A stretch of DNA of 64,000 nt from Mesorhizobium sp. WSM4311 (GCF_002295115.1 NZ_NSFV01000007.1:372001-436000), one strand, 5' to 3'. Shown: positions 54,231 to 63,835, counted from the first letter of the stretch. Numbers and translations: made by a program. The notes: generated by a model not told the origin, from the letters alone.

Positions 54231-55654
54231 TGTCCGACTGGAGCCACGAGATCGTTCTGGCCGCTTCCATCCTGTCCTGGTTCATCATCGGGGCGGGGCT
54301 GGCGCAGACGACGATCTATCTGTTGCAACTCATTATTGCCGCCTACGCGCTTTCCAAGCGCCCGCCGGTCGCGCGCTCGGCGCTGCTGTGGCACCGCTAT
54401 GGCGATGTCGCGCCGCCGATCGCGCTCCTCGTACCCGCCTATAATGAGGAATTGAACGTGGTCGAGAGCGTCCATTCGATGCTGGCGCTCGAGTATCCAA
54501 ATTTCGAGGTGATCGTCATCAACGACGGCTCAAAGGACCAGACGCTGCAGCGCCTGATCGGGGCCTTCAAGCTGGTGAAATTCCATCGGCCTTATGAGGA
54601 GGCGCTGGCGCACAAGCCGATCCGCGGCCTCTATTCCTCGCCAATGACCGAGCGGCTGTTCGTGGTCGACAAGGAAAACGGCGGCAAGGCCGATGCCCAG
54701 AATGCCGGCATCAATGTCTGCCGCGCGCCGCTTTTCTGCGTGATCGACGGCGATTCCATCCTCGAGCCCGACGCGCTGATGCGCGCCGCCCAGCCCTTCA
54801 TCGACGACCCCGAGCGCACCATCGCCGTCGGCGGTACGATCCGCATCGCCAACGGATCGAGGATCGAAGCCGGCAGGGTGCGCGAGATCCACCTGCCCAA
54901 CCGCTTGCTGCCGTTGCTCCAGGTCGTCGAATATCTAAGGGCCTTTCTCATGGCCCGGCTGGCCTGGAGCCACATCAACACGCTGATGCTGGTGTCCGGC
55001 GCCTTCGGCATGTTCCGCCGCACGGAGGTGGTGGCGGTGGGCGGCTTCACCATGGGCTCGATGGGCGAGGACCTCGACCTCGTCATCAAGCTGCACCGCC
55101 ACATGAGAGATGCCGGGCGCAAATACCGCATCCAGTTCATTCCGGAGCCGGTGTGCTGGACCGAGGCGCCGGAAACACTGAGCGTGCTCGCACGGCAGCG
55201 CACGCGCTGGCAGCGCGGCGCGCTCGAGTGCTTCTTCCGCCACCGCGCCATGCTCTTCAACCCGCGCTATGGCCGCGTCGGATTCCTGGGCTTCGGCCAC
55301 ATATTGATTGTCGATGTGCTAGGGCCGGTAGCGGAGGTGCTGGGCTACATCCTGATCCCGGCATTCTGGCTGCTCGGCATCCTGTCGACCGAGTATCTGC
55401 TGGCCTTCACCTCGCTCATCTTCACCTATGGCGTCTGCGTCAGCGTGTGCTCACTGGTCCTCGAAGAGGCCGAGCTGCAGCGTTTTCCGCGCGCCAGGGA
55501 CCTGGCGGTGCTGACGGCGGTGGCGGTGATCGAGAATTTCGGCTACCGCCAGCTCAACAATTTCTGGCGCGTGAAGGGCTGGTGGCAATATCTGCGGGCC
55601 GACCAGAGCTGGGGCGAAATGACCAGGACTGGCCTGTCCGGTGCGAAGAAATAA
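54227..55654 (+). CDS. Family 2 processive glycosyltransferase (PgaC/BcsA-like)
   Basis: A 475-residue inner-membrane synthase. Helices near residues 10-45 and three to four after residue 340. Catalytic motifs: PAYNEELNVVESVHSMLALE, VINDGSKDQ, the DxD-like CVIDGDSILEP, the acidic GEDLDLVIKLH and the processivity motif RQRTRWQRG. It should polymerise a beta-linked polysaccharide. No PilZ domain is visible. The ATG at 54227 follows directly from the HEAT gene (ATGATG). Confidence 0.88.
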   Translation: MMSDWSHEIVLAASILSWFIIGAGLAQTTIYLLQLIIAAYALSKRPPVARSALLWHRYGDVAPPIALLVPAYNEELNVVESVHSMLALEYPNFEVIVINDGSKDQTLQRLIGAFKLVKFHRPYEEALAHKPIRGLYSSPMTERLFVVDKENGGKADAQNAGINVCRAPLFCVIDGDSILEPDALMRAAQPFIDDPERTIAVGGTIRIANGSRIEAGRVREIHLPNRLLPLLQVVEYLRAFLMARLAWSHINTLMLVSGAFGMFRRTEVVAVGGFTMGSMGEDLDLVIKLHRHMRDAGRKYRIQFIPEPVCWTEAPETLSVLARQRTRWQRGALECFFRHRAMLFNPRYGRVGFLGFGHILIVDVLGPVAEVLGYILIPAFWLLGILSTEYLLAFTSLIFTYGVCVSVCSLVLEEAELQRFPRARDLAVLTAVAVIENFGYRQLNNFWRVKGWWQYLRADQSWGEMTRTGLSGAKK

Positions 55655-55662
55655 CGCCCGCT

Positions 55663-56034
55663 TCATTTCAGCGTTTGCTCAATCTCCGCGATGAGCGCAT
55701 CGAGCGCGGCTTGGGCGGCTCCTTCATCCGGCTGTTCGATCAGCAGCGTTTCCAGCGCCGACGCCCGCGCGCCGATATCCGGAAAGCCGAATGTCCCCGC
55801 CGCACCCGCCAGCGAGTGCGCTATCCTGACCAGCGGATCGCCCGCCCCGCGGGGCAAAGGACCGCCCTCACATGCGATGACCTTCAGCTGCCCGAGCTGA
55901 TCGGCGCATCGGGCAAGGAAGCGTTGCCGCAAGGGGGCGAAAGGATCGTTTGAGATGGGGTGGTGCTCCAGCGGGATGTCGAAAGTATTCAAGCAGAAAG
56001 CGGCGTAGGTTTGAACTGCTTGCTTCTCGCGCAC
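55663..56034 (-). CDS. HPt phosphotransfer protein
   Basis: About 123 residues with an HPt four-helix bundle; phosphoacceptor His in LVRIAHSLAGAAGTFGFPDI. It can pass phosphate between the hybrid kinase's receiver domains and the CheY-like proteins. Convergent with the glycosyltransferase gene eight bases away. The only upstream start is the GTG at 56034, with GGAGG rather close; the first residues may not be real. Confidence 0.75.
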   Translation of the reverse strand: MREKQAVQTYAAFCLNTFDIPLEHHPISNDPFAPLRQRFLARCADQLGQLKVIACEGGPLPRGAGDPLVRIAHSLAGAAGTFGFPDIGARASALETLLIEQPDEGAAQAALDALIAEIEQTLK

Positions 56035-56104
56035 GACCTCCTGCTCGAGGACATTGCTGGTGCCGGCGCTGAGGCCGCGGTTGCGCCAGAAGCGTCGTCG
56101 ATGC

Positions 56105-56833
56105 TCAGAAATCGGCTTCCTCGAAGTATTTGGCCTTCAACCATGTGTTCGATGGTCCGCTCGTGTAGCTGCTGTCGGCGCGCTTCGAGATGATGCTCTT
56201 GAGCCCCACATTCTCGATGGCGCGAAAGATCGCTGGCGCACTGCTCTCGAAATGCTCGCTGTACTGGATCTTGCCGAGGCCGTGCTCAACCAGTTGCCAT
56301 AGCGCCTGCTTGCGCTGCAGCAGGGGCAAGGAGACTAGATTGCGACCGTCCAGATGGAGGATGTCGAACGCGACGAACGCGAGCCGGTTCGGTTCGTTCC
56401 AGATCGCGGCTTCCAGCGAAGGGTAATCGTGAGCGCTCTGCTCGTCTGGCACAATGACATCGCCGTCGATAATGGCGGCCCGGCATGGCAGCTCGACAGC
56501 CAGCGCGATGGGCCAATATTTGGTGGTCCAGTCACGGCCGTTCTTGCTGTAAAGGCGCACGCTGCCTTTATCGATGATGATCTGCGTGCGGTAGCCATCG
56601 AGATTGACCTCGTGAACCCATCCCTCGTCTCGGGGCGGCTCCTCGACCCGAGTCGGGATCTGCGGCGGAATGAACTCCAGCCGGCCGCCGGTCACCTTGG
56701 CACGCTTACTCAATGACGCCACCTTTGATCGCGCAGCGGCGGCTAATCGGCACAGGCAGCCCGACATCCCCCCAACATGGACGCCTGCCGCCTGTGCCGA
56801 GCCCCCGCCGGGCAATTGCCAGCATCTGCGCAC
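56105..56833 (-). pseudogene. LigD-like ATP-dependent DNA ligase, truncated and catalytically dead
   Basis: About 185 residues align to the adenylation domain of LigD-type ligases: LSKRAKVTGGRLEFIPPQIP, DGDVIVPDEQSAHDYPSLEA, FVAFDILHLDGRNL, ISKRADSSYTSGPSNTWLKA. Two defects are clear. Motif I reads EVNLDGYR, so the nucleophilic Lys is Asn (codon 56603-56605). The motif IV EG pair is also lost (VGLKSIISK). The frame ends at FEEADF, right where the OB-fold domain should begin. An inactive remnant of a non-homologous-end-joining-type gene; the first 50 residues are probably not coding. Confidence 0.8.
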
Positions 56834-56922
56834 CAGGCCGAATTGTCGTTACCTTCGCATCCAAATACTTGTCATGGAGTACATATCTCACTCGGTGCGT
56901 CGTAGGCTGATTTCGGGCGACC

Positions 56923-57261
56923 TTAGTCCATCAAAAGCACCAGGGCGGGATGCAGCTTCTTCAGGTTCGGCAATGATTTCGATTGCCAGGGTATGTCGGG
57001 CGTTCCACGCACGACGAGTCGAACATCGGGATGTTTGCGCACCTCGATGGTGAATTTCGCCAGCAGGTTGATGCCGGAAGAGTTGAGAAAGTGAAGGTCC
57101 TTCAGATTGAGCGTAATGGAAGCGGGATTCGAGGCAAGGACGCTGGTTGCCAAAGCCGTAATAGGCGCACCGGCCTCGGAACTCGCGAGCCGCATGGCGC
57201 CGTCGAAAAAAATATCGCTTCCTTCAATCCACACGCGGTAGTCGTCTGTCTTGATTTCCAT
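56923..57261 (-). CDS. STAS-domain anti-anti-sigma-like protein (slr1659 type)
   Basis: A 112-residue STAS-like protein (ASITLNLKDLHFLNSSGINL) with the serine pair NSSG where SpoIIAA-type proteins are phosphorylated. It matches the slr1659 superfamily regulator pattern. Substrate of a kinase and of the SpoIIE phosphatase two genes upstream. The ATG at 57261 starts the domain; an extended frame to 57327 reads into the HATPase gene. Confidence 0.8.
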   Translation of the reverse strand: MEIKTDDYRVWIEGSDIFFDGAMRLASSEAGAPITALATSVLASNPASITLNLKDLHFLNSSGINLLAKFTIEVRKHPDVRLVVRGTPDIPWQSKSLPNLKKLHPALVLLMD

Positions 57262-57278
57262 GGCCTGGTTCGTTTCTT

Positions 57279-57839
57279 CTAGTTGTGCGTTTGCGAGATC
57301 GGAATGGAGGCGTATGTCTCCAGGCAAATCCGATCGCTTTCGTCGGTCGGGCTGAATATCCAGGCCAGGCGTGCGCCATAGTCGCTCATCAACGTCAGCA
57401 ATCCGAGTCCGGAGCCTGACACGTCGGGGTTCGCGGCATTCGCTTCAATTCGCTGTATCAGCAGGTCCCTGGGGTCGCCAACCGTGATGTCCGCCAGGAG
57501 GCTTTGGAACCCGGACGCGTTTTCACCGTCGACGTCATTCGACACCTTGATCTTGAAGCACTCCGAATCCATCGACGTCTCTATCACGATCTCACCCGGC
57601 GCGCGGAACTTGACGGCATTTTCGATGAGCTCGTTGACCAGATATCCGATGGAGTGCCGCACTTCTCTGTAGTCATTGCGGGACGCCTGAAAGCGCAAAG
57701 CGAAAAGATCGGCGATGAAGTCCGACGTCGTGGCACAATGACGCCAGCTCAAGTCGAGAGGTCCGTCGAACAGCCGCACGCGACTGACGCTTTCCATCAT
57801 CCCGATTGCAATGTCAGGGGTCCCGAACAGCGTTGTCAT
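57279..57839 (-). CDS. HATPase-like regulator (slr1658 type anti-sigma kinase)
   Basis: A 186-residue GHKL-ATPase-like protein: YLVNELIENAVKFRAPGEIV (N-box) and SGSGLGLLTLMSDYGARLAW (G2 box). It is related to the slr1658 superfamily. It could phosphorylate or sequester the STAS protein at 56923. Lies between the STAS and the phosphatase genes. Confidence 0.78.
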   Translation of the reverse strand: MTTLFGTPDIAIGMMESVSRVRLFDGPLDLSWRHCATTSDFIADLFALRFQASRNDYREVRHSIGYLVNELIENAVKFRAPGEIVIETSMDSECFKIKVSNDVDGENASGFQSLLADITVGDPRDLLIQRIEANAANPDVSGSGLGLLTLMSDYGARLAWIFSPTDESDRICLETYASIPISQTHN

Positions 57840-57842
57840 TGC

Positions 57843-60209
57843 CTAGGTGTGCCTTATGATCACGAGGGTGATGTCGTCGTGGATCTTCTGGATTCCGATA
57901 TGGGCCATCAGATCCTCGACGATCCCGGTTTTGATTTCCTCGGCGCTCCCGCCCTGACGTTTTCGTGCGCTCTGGCAGAGGCGCTCGAACCCGAACAGCC
58001 TTTTGTCCTGATCCTCCGCCTCGGTCACACCATCGGTGTGCAGCACGATCACGTCGCCACTCTCGAACGGGATGTCACGCGTGTCGATGAACTTCGAGAT
58101 GTCATTCTCAAGGCCAACCGGCAGACCCAGATCAAGCGTATCGATGCGTTCGACTTCCCCGTCAGCGCGCACGATGAGCACGTCCTCATGCTGACCGGAT
58201 AGCGTTACGCGCTCATCCTCGAAGTCGAGGAAGGCCAGCGAGAGATGCTTATCGGTCTTCGTCCGCTCGATGTTCTTGTAGATCGCTCTGTTCAGCCGGT
58301 CCAGGAACTGGTGCGGATTCCGCTCGTTGGTCTCCTGCAGCGCGCGTGCAACGGATTGGACCATCAGCATCAAAACGCCGCTTTCGAGACCATGACCGGT
58401 CACGTCGCCGATGCCGATCTTGACCCGTGACCCATTCTGCAGGACGTCGTAGTAGTCACCGCCGACCTCGTCGGCCGGCCGCATGTAGGCTGCGATCTCC
58501 AGTCCCGGAATCGCTTCGAGTTCGAATTGTTTCGGCAGGACCATCATCTGGATCTGCCTGGCAACCGCGAGCTCGGCGCCGAGGCGGACGTTCTCGTCCC
58601 GTAGCTTTTCGTTGAGTGCGGAAATCTCCTGATTGGCGTCCCCGAGCTCCCTGGTGCGTTCGTCGACGAGTTGCTCGAGGTTTTCGGTGTGAAAGCTGAT
58701 CTGCTCAGCCATCCGGTTGAAAGCGATCCCCGCCGCTCCAACTTCGTCACGCGTCGGAATGCTCACGCGGACTGAATAGTCCTTGGTCTGGAGCCGCTGG
58801 GCGGCACCGGCAAGCGCCCTGAGGCCGGCGGTGATCCGCTTCGAAATTCCGAGCACAGCCGCGAAAACAATCAGAAGCGAAACGATGATCGCACCCATCT
58901 GAAAGAGCAGGATACGATTGGTTGCGCGCGAAATACTCTCCTGCGCCGCGAACAAGGACGCATAGATCTCCCGTTCGGGGACGACGATCCCGACCGACAT
59001 CGTTTCGGACTTGATCGGTCCCGAACTCCACAGATTGGTCGGCTTCAATCTCTTGAGGACGACGATGTAGGGTACGCGCTCGCCCTTGTTGTCGAGCATG
59101 ATATGCTGAATGACGCCGTCATTGTTCTGGTCGAGAGGCAGTGACGCGATTGCCGGCTGCACACTTCCCCGCAAGGACCTCTCCAGGCCGGTGACGCCCT
59201 GCGTGCCCGCGTCGTTCGATGAAGTCAGGCCGATGATCGCCTGGCCCGACGGATTGATCGCCACCACGTTGCCAGTCGACATCGTGAGGAAGCCGAACCC
59301 GGTTTCGGCGATCTTCACCCTTTCGACGACTTCCGCGAGCTGGTCGAGAGTGATGTCTGCTCCCGCCGTACCGGCGATACCGGAGCGCTCGCGCGTCCAC
59401 AGCGGCTGGAAAAAGCTGACGATCAGCTTTCCCGTGATTGCATCGGTGTAAGGCGCAGTCTGGGTAATGTCGTCAGGGACCGGACGCGACGCCGGATCCC
59501 TGGCCCACTGCTGCCATGACCCATAGATCCCCGGAAAAAAGAACTCCCAGAATTCCGACTTGTTGTGGCCTGGATAGAGCCGGTCGAAGGTCTGTGCCTG
59601 GTTCGTATACGGCACTGTCCTGAAGATCGGCCGTTCTTTTGGACCAATATAGTACATCTGCAGTTTGGACGACCCGCTGGCCATGAGAGTTGGCGCGACG
59701 AGATCGATCACGGTGCTGTCGTCTATTTCCTTCTGAACGCCCGGCAGCGGAGTGTGGTCGGCACCCAGCAGGTAGCCCCAAACGCTTACCACCGAAGGCG
59801 CGCCCGGCAGATTCTGCGCCCAATCGCCCCGCGCGTCGTAGACGACCTTCACGGAGCCGGGCGCCTCATGCGACAGCGTCGCTCCAACCTGTTGCTGCCT
59901 CGTCGGATCGTCGATCTGGGCCTGCAGCACGCCGGCCAGCGCCTTGACGTCCCCATGAACCCGATCGAGCAGCAGGTCGACGCTCAACGCCGTCGATTCG
60001 GCATAGGATCGAATGTATTCCTGGTTTGCGGTCGTCAGGCCCTCACCGACTTCCGATGTGGCATCGCGCGACAGCTTCTGAACGTTCCAAAGCGCCAGGC
60101 CACCGCTCAGCAGGAGGTCGAACAATACGGCGCCGCCAACGACCAATACGAATTTTGCCCGAAAGGAGCGCAGGCCGAAGCGCGGGGCGGGCTCATTGTC
60201 GGCTTTCAT
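57843..60209 (-). CDS. Membrane SpoIIE/PP2C-type phosphatase with HAMP domain
   Basis: A 788-residue receptor phosphatase. First helix near residue 15-40 (FVLVVGGAVLFDLLLSGGLA), an extracytoplasmic Cache-like region of about 390 residues, second helix (LLFQMGAIIVSLLIVFAAVL), HAMP, coiled coil, then the PP2C-SIG catalytic domain: EVGGDYYDV, IGIGDVTGHGLESG, LHTDGVTEAED and DDITLVIIRHT give the metal-binding Asp residues. It should dephosphorylate the STAS partner on a periplasmic signal. The ATG at 60209 overlaps the methyltransferase stop (ATGA); the open frame to 60245 is longer. Confidence 0.88.
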   Translation of the reverse strand: MKADNEPAPRFGLRSFRAKFVLVVGGAVLFDLLLSGGLALWNVQKLSRDATSEVGEGLTTANQEYIRSYAESTALSVDLLLDRVHGDVKALAGVLQAQIDDPTRQQQVGATLSHEAPGSVKVVYDARGDWAQNLPGAPSVVSVWGYLLGADHTPLPGVQKEIDDSTVIDLVAPTLMASGSSKLQMYYIGPKERPIFRTVPYTNQAQTFDRLYPGHNKSEFWEFFFPGIYGSWQQWARDPASRPVPDDITQTAPYTDAITGKLIVSFFQPLWTRERSGIAGTAGADITLDQLAEVVERVKIAETGFGFLTMSTGNVVAINPSGQAIIGLTSSNDAGTQGVTGLERSLRGSVQPAIASLPLDQNNDGVIQHIMLDNKGERVPYIVVLKRLKPTNLWSSGPIKSETMSVGIVVPEREIYASLFAAQESISRATNRILLFQMGAIIVSLLIVFAAVLGISKRITAGLRALAGAAQRLQTKDYSVRVSIPTRDEVGAAGIAFNRMAEQISFHTENLEQLVDERTRELGDANQEISALNEKLRDENVRLGAELAVARQIQMMVLPKQFELEAIPGLEIAAYMRPADEVGGDYYDVLQNGSRVKIGIGDVTGHGLESGVLMLMVQSVARALQETNERNPHQFLDRLNRAIYKNIERTKTDKHLSLAFLDFEDERVTLSGQHEDVLIVRADGEVERIDTLDLGLPVGLENDISKFIDTRDIPFESGDVIVLHTDGVTEAEDQDKRLFGFERLCQSARKRQGGSAEEIKTGIVEDLMAHIGIQKIHDDITLVIIRHT

Positions 60210-61384
60210 TGCGGCCGTCGCCCCGATGCGACCCAGATCGGCCAACCCGCGTAACCCTTGGGGTGGAGCGCTGCGAAAATGTGGTCCTGGAAGCCCTGCC
60301 GGAACCGTGCGACGAACTCTGGTCCGTCGCCGCGTCTGGTCGCCATCTCGCCCGCATAGACATCCGCCCAGGCCGCAATGATATCAGCGAAATCCTGCGG
60401 ATCGCCGTCCAGGTTAGTGACCATGAAGGTCTCGACACGGATGTCTTCGAATCCGGCTTCCATGAGATAGCGCCGGCTCTTGGGCCCAAGCTCGACGTCC
60501 ATCTCGAAATGCCCGAACAGCTTCGCCACCTCGTTGTAGGTCCAGCGAATGCTTTCGGCGCGCGGCTCGCCGAGGCAATGCGAATTCTTCTCGTTGGTGA
60601 TGTAGACCCGACCGCCCGGCTTGCATACGCGGTAGAGCTCCTTGAGGATGAGTTCAGGCCGATTGAAGATCTGAAGGGAATGCCGGCAGGTCACCAGGTC
60701 GAACTGCGCTTCGTCGAGCAGCATCTCGGACGCATCGCCATAGGTATATTCGATGCCCCGGATATCGAACTCCCGCATCACCTGTCGAGCATAATCCAGG
60801 CTCGATTTGGAGTGGTCGAGGGCGACGATCCGCGCTGGCTGGAATTCCTTCTGCACGAGCACGGCGAAATCACCGATCCCGCAACAGATGTCGGCCATGA
60901 CGATCCCCTGCCTCATGCCGTGTCGGGGCAAGATTGCGCGCTCGTGGCGCCAGGTCATCTTTGTCTGTGAGCGCAGGATAGGTACGAATCCGCCCTCCTC
61001 GAGGAAGCCCTGTCCCGGATAGAATTCGCTGTCATATTCCTCGATCGTTATGTTCGGTTCGATTCCGCTCAAGCGACCGAATTTTCGCGAGGTCCATCCG
61101 ACGACGCTTGACGTGATGACCACGAATTTGAGATCGGGTCGAGCGCGGCAAGCGTCAATGATGATCCTTGAAAAGGCATGAAATGCAGCGTTATTCATCT
61201 GCGTGAGACGTCTGACATTGACGTAGAGAACGCCGCGCACGCGGTCGATCGCGCCACGAAGCAATGCTATGCTGGGCCCAAGCTCATCGATCGCCTGAGG
61301 CCGGACCACTCCCGATATGGAGAACTCCTGGTTGTTGGCGTCGTATTGCGCCTTGAAGCGTGGGAGAAGGTCGTAAGGGCTCAA
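60206..61384 (-). CDS. STAS-like domain fused to SAM-dependent methyltransferase
   Basis: A 392-residue protein. About residues 1-140 look like a STAS-related domain (VLYVNVRRLTQMNNAAFHAF). From about residue 155 a class I methyltransferase follows: motif I ADICCGIGDFAVL, then VALDHSKSSLDYARQVM and CRHSLQIFNRPELILKELYR. The methyl acceptor is unknown. It overlaps both neighbours by four bases and so belongs to the phosphatase operon. Confidence 0.78.
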   Translation of the reverse strand: MSPYDLLPRFKAQYDANNQEFSISGVVRPQAIDELGPSIALLRGAIDRVRGVLYVNVRRLTQMNNAAFHAFSRIIIDACRARPDLKFVVITSSVVGWTSRKFGRLSGIEPNITIEEYDSEFYPGQGFLEEGGFVPILRSQTKMTWRHERAILPRHGMRQGIVMADICCGIGDFAVLVQKEFQPARIVALDHSKSSLDYARQVMREFDIRGIEYTYGDASEMLLDEAQFDLVTCRHSLQIFNRPELILKELYRVCKPGGRVYITNEKNSHCLGEPRAESIRWTYNEVAKLFGHFEMDVELGPKSRRYLMEAGFEDIRVETFMVTNLDGDPQDFADIIAAWADVYAGEMATRRGDGPEFVARFRQGFQDHIFAALHPKGYAGWPIWVASGRRPQ

Positions 61385-61902
61385 TGTCGCAGGCCCTCGA
61401 GCGGAAGATCCACGACGAGCCTGATAGCATTCCCGTCGGCTTCCTCGACCCTGAGTATCGCATTGTAGTCGACAGCCAGTTCCAGGAGCACGATCTCCCG
61501 ACTGGGCGCAAGATCCCCGGACACGGAATTGAGGTAGCGCTCCCTGGCCTCGGTTCCCGTGGCTTGCGACATGGCTTCTTCGTAGAATTGGCGCTCCTCC
61601 GGGACACAGGGGAATGTCAACTCGATCCTGTCCGTCGCGCCATGGCGGGACACCCTACATGCCAGCTCGCCGTCGCCATGGCGGCTACGAAACGCGACTT
61701 CCAGCAATTCGTTGAAGGCAGAGGAAAAGAGATTTGAATGCCGGACCGAGTCGGACCTGTTTTGACTGATCATCCGGGCCATGTATGTCGAGACATAATC
61801 GCAGTGTCTCCATGCGGAGACGAACGTTTTGATTTCCATCTCGATCTGGATCATGGGCGCAAAAGTCGGCTCGCCAGCCAGCTCATGATGAACAGGTTCC
61901 AT
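61381..61902 (-). CDS. Regulator of the partner-switching module (HATPase-related)
   Basis: A 173-residue protein beginning MEPVHHELAGEPTFAPMIQI. The segment SNLFSSAFNELLEVAFRSRH resembles the N-box helix of GHKL ATPases, but the glycine-rich ATP lid is not visible. It may be a degenerate anti-sigma-like kinase. The ATG at 61902 has GGGGAGG six bases upstream. First gene of the operon; overlaps the methyltransferase start. Confidence 0.6.
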   Translation of the reverse strand: MEPVHHELAGEPTFAPMIQIEMEIKTFVSAWRHCDYVSTYMARMISQNRSDSVRHSNLFSSAFNELLEVAFRSRHGDGELACRVSRHGATDRIELTFPCVPEERQFYEEAMSQATGTEARERYLNSVSGDLAPSREIVLLELAVDYNAILRVEEADGNAIRLVVDLPLEGLRH

Positions 61903-62062
61903 CGGCATCCTCCCCTTGTTCCATCAGTACTGAGCCCCGCGGCGAAAATTTCGCCGCGCGCCGTGATTAAGTCACTCTTGCACCGACTCGATGAATTGCG
62001 CGGTATCCGCCTCGATCGCTTCCACAAATCTCCACTTCAAGGTTAACAAAGGGTGCAAGGCG

Positions 62063-63805
62063 CTAAACCGCCCGATTTGCTTCCTCCATCGTTCGTACCA
62101 CCCTCAACGGGGACCGTCTGATGAAATTGCCGGTTGCCTCGGCTCCGAGCGGCCGTCCCAGGAAATTACCTTGCAGGCTATCGCAATTCTCCTTGATCAG
62201 CCACCGGGCCTGTGCCGACGTCTCGACTCCCTCGGCTGTGACGCTTATTCCCAGGCCGTGCGCCAGATTTATGATCGATCGCACGATTGTTTGGCTTTTG
62301 AGATCGGTATCCAGGTCGGCAATGAAGTACTGATCTATCTTCAATGTGTCGAAAGGAAAGTTCTTTAGGTAGCTCAACGAAGAATAGTATGTTCCAAAAT
62401 CGTCGAGCGATATTCGTATTCCCAAGACGTTCAGGGTATTTAACGTGTCGATATTGTCGATCGTCTTCTCGAGGAGGACCGTCTCGGTTATCTCGAGTTC
62501 AAGCCGGTCTGCTCGGATTCCAACCGCATCGATGATCTGAGCGACTGTATCCGTCAGCGAACCGCTAAGGAACTGGGCCGGCGACAGGTTCACTGCGACT
62601 GTCAGCGAGGAGGGCCACGTCAACGCCTGGCGACAGGCTTCCTCGAGCACCCATCGTCCGATCTCGTCCATCAGGCCGTCGGCCTCGGCGATCGGTATGA
62701 ACACGCTGGGTGGAATGATCCCGATCTCCGGGTGCCGCCACCGGAGCAGCGCTTCGAAACCGGTCACCGACGCGGGAGACCGAATGAGCGGCTGATACTC
62801 CAGATAAAGTTCGTCCCGTTCCAGCGCGGTTCGAAGCCTGCGCCTCAGATTCTCGCGCTGCTCGAGCAAGAGCAGCATCGAACGGTTGAACGTTCGAGCG
62901 CAGCCGCGGCCATCCGTCTTGGCTGCGTAAAGAGCAATGTCGGCGGCTTTCATCAGCTGCTCGCCATCGGTCCCGTGCTCCGGCCCGAAAGCAATTCCGA
63001 TACTCGAGCCGACGAAGACGGAAATGCCGTTGATGACGAACGGCTCCTTGAACGCGTCGACCAGCGATCCCGCAAGGCGCTCGGCTTCCGCGGGCTGGTC
63101 CTTTCCCAGTTGGATGACGGCGAATTCATCGCCGGCATACCGGTACGCGGATTCGCCGTCCTGCAGCGCGTCGCGGATACGACCCGCCGCGAGCTGGAGA
63201 AGCGTGTCGCCCGCTCCATGGCCGAGCGTGTCGTTGACCGCTTTGAAATCGTCGAGGTCGATTTGCAGCAGGGCAGCCTTGGGTTTTGCTCCGCCGGCGG
63301 CCGCCAGTGCAAGTTGCAGCCGGTCGCCGAATCGCCGGCGGTTCTGCAGCCCGGTCAGCACGTCGTGCGTCGCCTGGTGGAGCAGAGTTACATGCTCTTG
63401 CTCCTCCGCGGCGCTCCGCCCGCCGCGCCCCCTTGATTCGATGATTCCCACGCCATTCGCAGTGCCGAAGACGAAAACGGATCGGGGCGCTTTGCCCGGT
63501 GACCCCGGCAGGTCGATGTTTGCCGGAGTGCCGCCCTGGAACACCCGAAGAAATTCGTCGCGAAACCTCGAATCGAGGAAGCTCGGGTAGATCTCCCAGA
63601 TGGCAGCGCCGGGCGCCACGGCGCCTCCATACATGCCTTTGAGCACAGCCGCGTGGTGCGTCAGTTGGAAGTCGCGGTCATAGAACGACAAAAGTTCGGT
63701 CGTGTTCGCCAAAAGGTCGGCGAGAAGCCCTTCGCCGGCACGAGGACCATCGCTCGAGGAAGGCCCCTCACTCTCTGTGCCGACGCCTGATGCCTCTGGG
63801 TACAA
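62063..63805 (-). CDS. PAS-like/GGDEF/EAL cyclic-di-GMP protein
   Basis: A 580-residue cytoplasmic protein. The N-terminus has a PAS-like region (FYDRDFQLTHHAAVLKGMYG). The diguanylate cyclase motif is YAGDEF (AGDEF variant) preceded by LLQIDLDDFKAVNDTLGHGA. The phosphodiesterase domain has FEALLRWRHPE, LELEITETVL, DDFGTYYSSL and KIDQYFIADL. Either activity could be real. I chose TTG at 63805 because GGAGG is six bases upstream, instead of the GTG at 63835. Confidence 0.85.
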   Translation of the reverse strand: MYPEASGVGTESEGPSSSDGPRAGEGLLADLLANTTELLSFYDRDFQLTHHAAVLKGMYGGAVAPGAAIWEIYPSFLDSRFRDEFLRVFQGGTPANIDLPGSPGKAPRSVFVFGTANGVGIIESRGRGGRSAAEEQEHVTLLHQATHDVLTGLQNRRRFGDRLQLALAAAGGAKPKAALLQIDLDDFKAVNDTLGHGAGDTLLQLAAGRIRDALQDGESAYRYAGDEFAVIQLGKDQPAEAERLAGSLVDAFKEPFVINGISVFVGSSIGIAFGPEHGTDGEQLMKAADIALYAAKTDGRGCARTFNRSMLLLLEQRENLRRRLRTALERDELYLEYQPLIRSPASVTGFEALLRWRHPEIGIIPPSVFIPIAEADGLMDEIGRWVLEEACRQALTWPSSLTVAVNLSPAQFLSGSLTDTVAQIIDAVGIRADRLELEITETVLLEKTIDNIDTLNTLNVLGIRISLDDFGTYYSSLSYLKNFPFDTLKIDQYFIADLDTDLKSQTIVRSIINLAHGLGISVTAEGVETSAQARWLIKENCDSLQGNFLGRPLGAEATGNFIRRSPLRVVRTMEEANRAV

Positions 63806-63835
63806 GAGCCACCTCCATAGGCAATGCGAATCCAC

